Source: an uncultured Burkholderiales bacterium (lineage in GTDB: Bacteria > Pseudomonadota > Gammaproteobacteria > Burkholderiales > Burkholderiaceae_C). Taken from it: a stretch of DNA of 32,292 bases. Below, piece after piece: positions 32,143 through 32,292 of this stretch. The notes under the pieces were generated by a model, which was given only the letters and a program-made list of their open reading frames with translations, was not told the origin of the DNA and searched no databases. Every line of letters begins with the position of its first letter. The stretch's first letter is position 1. Location of the stretch: positions 1 to 32,292 of the forward strand of contig CALBSC010000057.1 in NCBI GenBank assembly GCA_937927685.1, given 5' to 3'. The position numbers and the translations under genes were made by a program.

Positions 32143-32177
32143 CAAAACAAAAGCCGCCGGGAGATCCACGGCGGCTT
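32143..32177 (-). terminator. Rho-independent terminator after rpsI
   Basis: AAGCCGCC (32151-32158) and GGCGGCTT (32170-32177) form a perfect 8-bp stem with an 11-nt loop. Read on the minus strand, it is followed by TTGTTTT. It lies 56 nt past the rpsI stop and ends that transcript before erpA. Confidence 0.85.
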
Positions 32178-32233
32178 GAGTGAATACCCGGGGCAGGGAA
32201 GGCGATTGCCCTCCAGGCCCCAAGGCATCGGGA

Positions 32234-32292
32234 TCAGCGCTTGCTGAACTGCTTGCGACGGCGAGCAGAGTGCAAACCGACCTTTTTACGCT
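32234..32292 (-). CDS. rpsI: 30S ribosomal protein S9, C-terminal end (partial)
   Basis: The last 18 residues, RKKVGLHSARRRKQFSKR, followed by TGA (32236-32234), are the strongly conserved C-terminus of ribosomal protein S9, whose final Lys-Arg tail reaches the P-site tRNA. The rest of the gene, and probably rplM, lies beyond the window. The order rpsI then erpA is usual for Burkholderiales. Confidence 0.95.
   Translation of the reverse strand, partial: RKKVGLHSARRRKQFSKR

Noticed and set aside
1..32292. CRISPR array or tRNA/rRNA gene
   Set aside because: No regularly spaced direct repeats with unique spacers and no cloverleaf or rRNA-like sequence were recognised; the only array is the spacerless heptamer run.

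Overview
The window reads as chromosome of a high-GC betaproteobacterium of the order Burkholderiales, most likely family Comamonadaceae. This is inferred from protein resemblance, base composition and gene order (glmS / Lrp-type regulator / glmU; rpsI followed by erpA; phoH-ybeY), not from a database search. The exception is the first ~4.8 kb, which is visibly AT-richer, uses different codons and looks like the right end of an integrated element.

Region 1 (1-4843) is the mobile or accessory part. It holds the 5' end of a type I restriction-modification specificity gene (hsdS, running off the left edge) coupled to hsdM, both on the minus strand. Across a repeat-rich promoter region lie two tandem serine recombinases on the plus strand, one small and one large with a zinc ribbon. 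The large recombinase gene ends 17 bp from the glmS stop codon. An intrinsic-terminator-like hairpin for glmS lies antisense inside the recombinase 3' end. The element therefore sits at the glmS 3' end, the genomic position also used by Tn7, but with serine recombinases rather than Tn7 transposition genes.

Region 2 (4844-20506) is ordinary chromosome: glmS, an Lrp/AsnC regulator, glmU (UDP-GlcNAc synthesis), a DUF6279-type lipoprotein, an MBL-fold protein with an atypical metal site, a TetR regulator, a soluble lytic transglycosylase and 5-formyl-THF cyclo-ligase. A tightly packed minus-strand unit follows (TetR, enoyl-CoA hydratase-like, PaaI-like thioesterase, Atm1-type ABC exporter) with a clear palindromic operator upstream. 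Then come a histidine phosphatase and ruvAB.

Region 3 (20535-26073) holds phoH-ybeY and then four genes joined by overlapping stop/start codons: a UbiA-family enzyme resembling decaprenyl-phosphate phosphoribosyltransferase, a flippase-like membrane protein, a GT39-type glycosyltransferase and an HAD-IB phosphatase. Together they resemble a compact polyprenyl-phosphate sugar pathway. A 15-unit heptamer tandem repeat starts at the last base of the HAD stop codon.

Region 4 (26256-32292) holds tyrS, a cation-efflux protein and dtd in one overlapping minus-strand unit; a divergent M23 peptidase-anmK pair (peptidoglycan remodelling and recycling); erpA; a strong terminator; and the 3' end of rpsI. 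No gene-free stretch exceeds about 300 bases.
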